NCBI GenBank assembly: GCA_036403035.1
Contig: DASWRT010000009.1
Coordinates: forward strand, 1 to 28,324
Origin: DASWRT01 sp036403035
Lineage (GTDB): Bacteria > Pseudomonadota > Alphaproteobacteria > ATCC43930 > CGMCC-115725
Length of the DNA stretch: 28,324 nt
Direction: 5' to 3'
Shown here: one piece after another, positions 24,828 through 28,324 of the stretch
How the letters are laid out: every line of letters starts with the position of its first letter
Position numbering within the stretch: the first letter of the stretch is position 1
Position numbers and translations under genes: made by a program
Notes under the pieces: model-generated
The model's database searches: none
The model's input: the letters and a program-made list of their open reading frames with translations, nothing else
Told to the model about the DNA's origin: nothing

Positions 24828-25430
24828 ATGAACGCCCTCTCCTGGCCCTTCCTCCTTCTCTGCGCCGCCCTCGCCTATCTCGCCGGGTCGATTCCGTTCG
24901 GGCTGGTGCTGACGCGCCTTGCCGGGCACGGCGACATCCGCCGGATCGGGTCGGGCAACATCGGCGCGACAAACGTGCTGCGCACCGGGGACAAGAAGCT
25001 GGCGCTGCTGACGCTGCTGCTCGACGGCGCGAAGGGCGCGGCGGCGACGCTGATCGCGGCGCGGTTCGGACCGGGGATGGCGATCGTCGCGGCGGGAGCG
25101 TCGGTGATCGGGCACATGTTCCCGGTCTGGCTCGGATTCCGTGGCGGCAAGGGAGTCGCGACCGCGCTCGGCGTGCTGCTCGCGCTGTCCTGGCCGGTCG
25201 GGCTCGCCGCGGCGGCGGTCTGGCTCGCGACGGCGTTCCTCACCCGCTACTCCTCGCTGGCGGCGCTGGTCGCCGCCGCCGCGACGCCGTTCGTCGCGTG
25301 GTTCGCCACGGATCCGCGGCGAACCGCGCTGATCGCCGGGATCGCCGCTCTCGTGATCCTGCGGCACCACGCCAACATCCGGCGGCTGGCGCGCGGCGAG
25401 GAGAGCCGGATCAAGCTCGGCAAGGCATGA
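24828..25430 (+). CDS. plsY: Acyl-phosphate:glycerol-3-phosphate acyltransferase PlsY
   Basis: A 200-residue membrane enzyme with about five or six helices and the three PlsY motifs: AGSIPFGLVLTR followed by RIGSGNIGATNVLR (motif 1), GFRGGKGVATALG (motif 2), and the C-terminal HHANIRRLARGEESRI (motif 3). It transfers an acyl group from acyl phosphate to glycerol 3-phosphate, the first step of phospholipid synthesis in most bacteria. The stop overlaps the dprA start by four bases (ATGA), so plsY-dprA-topA is an operon, as is usual in alphaproteobacteria. Confidence 0.96.
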   Translation: MNALSWPFLLLCAALAYLAGSIPFGLVLTRLAGHGDIRRIGSGNIGATNVLRTGDKKLALLTLLLDGAKGAAATLIAARFGPGMAIVAAGASVIGHMFPVWLGFRGGKGVATALGVLLALSWPVGLAAAAVWLATAFLTRYSSLAALVAAAATPFVAWFATDPRRTALIAGIAALVILRHHANIRRLARGEESRIKLGKA

Positions 25431-26563
25431 GCCGGAAACCGCTCTCGCCGTCCGAACGGCTCGACTGGCTCCGCCTCATCAGGACCGACCGTGTCGGCCC
25501 GGTCACGTTCCATCAACTCCTCGCGCGGTACGGCTCGGCCGCGGCGGCGCTCGACGCGCTGCCGGCGCTGGTGCGGCAGGACGGCCGCCCCGGCGGCGGT
25601 GGCGCGGCGGCGGCGGCGATCTTCCCCGTCGACGCGGCGCGGCGCGAGATCGAGGCGCTCGGGCGGGTCGGCGCGCGGCTCGTCGCCGCATGCGAGCCGG
25701 ACTACCCGACGGCGCTCGCCGCGATCGAGGACGCGCCGCCGCTGATCGCGATCCTCGGCGACGCTGATCTGCTGAACCGGCCGGCGGTCGCGGTGGTCGG
25801 GGCGCGCAACGCCTCGGCGAACGGGCGGCGGATCGCCCGCGAGATCGCCGCCGACCTCGGCCGGCGGGAGATCGCCGTGGCGTCCGGCCTCGCCCGCGGC
25901 ATCGACGCCGCGGCGCATGCCGGCGCGCTCGACAGCGGGACGGTCGCCGTCGTCGCCGGCGGCGTCGACATCGTCTATCCGGAGGAAAATCGCGGGCTCT
26001 ACGACGCGATCGTCGAGCGCGGCGGGCTCGTCGTCGCCGAGGCGGCCGTCGGCACGGTGCCGCAGGCGCGGCACTTCCCGCGGCGCAACCGCATCATTTC
26101 CGGCCTGTCGCTGGGCGTCGTCGTCGTCGAGGCGGCGCTGCGCTCCGGCTCGCTGATCACGGCGCGGCTCGCGCTGGAGCAGGGGCGCGAGGTGTTCGCG
26201 GTGCCGGGCTCGCCGCTCGACCCGCGCTGCCGCGGCACCAACGACCTGATCCGCAACGGCGCGCGGCTCACCGAGTCCGCCGAGGACGTGCTGGACGTGT
26301 TGCACGGACCGCTCGGCGTCCGCTCGCCGCAGCCCCGCGCGGCCGGTTTTCCGGCGCCGGAGCATGCCGACGAGCCGGCCGCGGACGGCGGCGGCGATCC
26401 CCGCGCCGTGGTCCTGGAGCGGCTCGGACCCTCGCCGGTTGCGGTTGACGAACTCGTGCGGGAGTGCCACTTGTCAGCCTCGGCCGTGCTGACGGTCCTG
26501 CTTGAGCTAGAGCTGTCCGGACGCCTCGAACGCTTTCCCGGCAATCAGGTCGCGCTCCGCTGA
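25427..26563 (+). CDS. dprA: DNA-processing protein DprA
   Basis: 378 residues. An N-terminal SAM-like helical region (LDWLRLIRTDRVGPVTFHQL) is followed by the Rossmann-fold DprA core (AVAVVGARNASANGRRIARE, ASGLARGIDAAAHAGALDSG, FPRRNRIISGLSLGVVVVEA, GSLITARLALEQGREVFAVPG). A C-terminal winged-helix domain (about 315-378) follows a disordered Pro/Ala-rich linker. DprA loads RecA on incoming single-stranded DNA in natural transformation. Its presence does not prove competence, because it is conserved in many non-transformable species. Start ATG overlaps the plsY stop. Confidence 0.96.
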   Translation: MSRKPLSPSERLDWLRLIRTDRVGPVTFHQLLARYGSAAAALDALPALVRQDGRPGGGGAAAAAIFPVDAARREIEALGRVGARLVAACEPDYPTALAAIEDAPPLIAILGDADLLNRPAVAVVGARNASANGRRIAREIAADLGRREIAVASGLARGIDAAAHAGALDSGTVAVVAGGVDIVYPEENRGLYDAIVERGGLVVAEAAVGTVPQARHFPRRNRIISGLSLGVVVVEAALRSGSLITARLALEQGREVFAVPGSPLDPRCRGTNDLIRNGARLTESAEDVLDVLHGPLGVRSPQPRAAGFPAPEHADEPAADGGGDPRAVVLERLGPSPVAVDELVRECHLSASAVLTVLLELELSGRLERFPGNQVALR

Positions 26564-26597
26564 AACCCCGGAAATCGATGGAAAGTCACTCGCTTTC

Positions 26598-28324
26598 ATG
26601 AACGTCGTCATTGTCGAGTCGCCGGCCAAGGCGAAGACGATCAACAAATACCTGGGCAGCGACTACAAGGTTCTCGCCAGCTACGGGCACGTGCGCGACC
26701 TGCCGGCGAAGGACGGCTCGGTGCGCCCGGACGACGACTTCGCAATGGACTGGGAAGTCGAGGGACGGGGCGAGAAGCGCATACGGGAGATCGTCGAGGC
26801 GGTCCGCGGCGCCACCAGACTGTTCCTCGCGACCGACCCGGACCGCGAGGGCGAGGCGATCTCCTGGCACGTCCAGGAGGTGCTGCGGCAGCGGCGCGTC
26901 CTGAAGGACATCGACGTCAAGCGCGTCGTCTTCAACGAGGTGACCAAGGCGGCGGTGCAGGAGGCGTTCCGCCGGCCGCGCGAGGTCAACCGCGAGCTGG
27001 TCGATGCCTATCTGGCCCGCCGCGCGCTCGACTACCTCGTCGGCTTCACCCTGTCGCCCGTGCTGTGGCGCAAGCTGCCGGGCAGCCGCTCGGCCGGGCG
27101 CGTGCAGTCGGTGGCGCTCCGTCTCATCTGCGAGCGCGAGGCGGAGATCGAGGTCTTCCGGCCGCGCGAGTTCTGGAGCGTCGAGGTCGTCTTCAACACA
27201 GAGGCCGGGCAGCCGGTCACCGCGCGCCTCACTCATCTCGACGGCCGCAAGCTCGACAAGTTCGACCTCGGCGACGAGGCGAAGGCAAAGGCAGCTGTCG
27301 CGTCGATCGAGCATGCCGGGCCGTTCTCGGTCGCCGAGATCGAACGGCGGCAGGTGCGGCGCCACCCGCAACCGCCCTTCACGACCTCGACCTTGCAGCA
27401 GGAAGCCTCGCGCAAGCTCGGCTTCGGCGCGAGCCGGACGATGCAGACCGCGCAGCGGCTCTACGAGGGCGTCGACATCGGCGGCGAGACGGTCGGCCTC
27501 ATCACCTACATGCGGACCGACGGCGTCGCCCTGTCGAACGAGGCGATCACCGCGGTGCGCTCGCTGATCGAGCGCGACTACGGACGCGAGTTCTGCCCGG
27601 ACAAGCCGCGCATCTACAAGTCCCCGGCCAAGAACGCGCAGGAGGCGCACGAGGGCATCCGCCCGACCGACCTGTTCCGGCGACCCGAGCAGGTCAGGCA
27701 GCATCTGGAGCCGGAGCAATTCCGGCTCTACGAGCTGATCTGGAGGCGCGCCGTCGCAAGCCAGATGGAATCGGCCCTGCTCGATCAGGTGACGGTCGAC
27801 ATCGCGGCGGCGGGCAGCGGCGCCGGGCGGATCGTCTGCCGCGCCACCGGCTCGACGGTCGTGTTCGACGGGTTCCTGAAACTCTACCAGGAGGACCGCG
27901 ACGACCCCGCGGGCGACGAGGAGGGCGAAGGACGGCGCCTTCCGTCGATGCGCGAGAGCGAGCGGATGGAGCGCGGGCAGGTCACGCCGGAGCAGCATTT
28001 CACGCAGCCGCCGCCGCGCTACACCGAGGCGAGCCTCGTCAAGAAGCTGGAGGAGCTGGGCATCGGCCGCCCCTCGACCTACGCCTCGATCATCCAGGTC
28101 CTCCAGGATCGCGACTACGTCAAGCTGGAGAAGAAGCGGTTCATGCCGGAGGACCGCGGCCGGCTGGTCACAGCCTTCCTCGCCAACTTCTTCGAGCGCT
28201 ATGTCCAGTACAACTTCACCGCCGACCTGGAGAACCAGCTCGACGACATCTCGGGCGGGCGGATCGACTGGAAGACGGTGCTGCGCGAGTTCTGGGAGCA
28301 GTTCTCGGCGGCGGTCGGCGGCAC
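26598..28324 (+). CDS. topA: DNA topoisomerase I (partial, 3' end beyond window)
   Basis: The first 575 codons of TopA; no stop before the right edge. The Toprim domain is at the N-terminus (MNVVIVESPAKAKTINKYLG with Glu7, and FLATDPDREGEAISWHV). The catalytic Tyr304 lies in GLITYMRTDG (codon at 27507-27509). Later are YKSPAKNAQEAHEGIRPTD and the GIGRPSTYASI signature. It relaxes negative supercoils through a 5'-phosphotyrosine intermediate. The start ATG 26598 lies 34 bases after dprA in the same operon, with GGAAAG about 12 bases upstream. The zinc-ribbon or repeat C-terminus is not visible. Confidence 0.97.
   Translation, partial: MNVVIVESPAKAKTINKYLGSDYKVLASYGHVRDLPAKDGSVRPDDDFAMDWEVEGRGEKRIREIVEAVRGATRLFLATDPDREGEAISWHVQEVLRQRRVLKDIDVKRVVFNEVTKAAVQEAFRRPREVNRELVDAYLARRALDYLVGFTLSPVLWRKLPGSRSAGRVQSVALRLICEREAEIEVFRPREFWSVEVVFNTEAGQPVTARLTHLDGRKLDKFDLGDEAKAKAAVASIEHAGPFSVAEIERRQVRRHPQPPFTTSTLQQEASRKLGFGASRTMQTAQRLYEGVDIGGETVGLITYMRTDGVALSNEAITAVRSLIERDYGREFCPDKPRIYKSPAKNAQEAHEGIRPTDLFRRPEQVRQHLEPEQFRLYELIWRRAVASQMESALLDQVTVDIAAAGSGAGRIVCRATGSTVVFDGFLKLYQEDRDDPAGDEEGEGRRLPSMRESERMERGQVTPEQHFTQPPPRYTEASLVKKLEELGIGRPSTYASIIQVLQDRDYVKLEKKRFMPEDRGRLVTAFLANFFERYVQYNFTADLENQLDDISGGRIDWKTVLREFWEQFSAAVGG

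Overview
The window is high-GC chromosomal DNA with strong codon bias. Gene content and order (gatCAB beside ruvX, plsY-dprA-topA, a cspA/infA/rpsU set, a BBP2-type outer-membrane barrel beside exopolysaccharide genes) point to an alphaproteobacterium, probably Rhizobiales- or Rhodospirillales-like. Genus cannot be fixed from this sequence alone. No tRNA, rRNA, CRISPR array, transposase or phage gene was seen.

Layout. (1) 1-133: N-terminus of a membrane-anchored protein, probably a sensor or diguanylate cyclase, running off the left edge. (2) 611-5472, plus strand: SBP56/methanethiol-oxidase protein, a small polytopic membrane protein, a phospholipase D-family protein and an alpha/beta hydrolase. 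Palindromic intergenic elements lie at 2068-2174 and 5510-5739. (3) 5915-7063, minus strand: a DapA-family aldolase/lyase gene with a frameshift exactly at its conserved TTGE motif. It is preceded by a consensus-like promoter, a 23-codon leader ORF and a terminator that together resemble an attenuator. (4) 7166-15451, minus strand: an exopolysaccharide module. The outer-membrane barrel gene has its own terminator. A separately promoted operon then follows: tyrosine autokinase/chain-length regulator, undecaprenyl-phosphate sugar transferase, Wzy-like polymerase, family-4 glycosyltransferase. (5) 15661-17299, minus strand: two small unknown proteins and the cold-shock/translation set rpsU, infA and csp. 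(6) 17628-20892, minus strand: gatB, gatA and gatC with overlapping stops and starts. (7) From 21002: ruvX (+), then a WYL regulator divergent from an MFS exporter followed by an arginase. (8) 24828-end, plus strand: plsY, dprA and topA, with topA cut by the right edge.

Working together: the region 4 genes would prime, polymerise and length-control a surface polysaccharide, although no Wza-type export protein or Wzx flippase is in view. GatCAB supplies Gln-tRNA(Gln) and/or Asn-tRNA(Asn) by transamidation. PlsY, DprA and TopA are core lipid and DNA-processing functions. The WYL-MFS-arginase set looks like an accessory insert between two core blocks.

The most interesting non-ordinary signals are the attenuator-like leader in front of the frameshifted dapA-like gene, the csp terminator directly abutting the infA ribosome-binding site, and three kinds of intergenic palindromes. 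I do not see convincing evidence for a wholly new multi-gene system.
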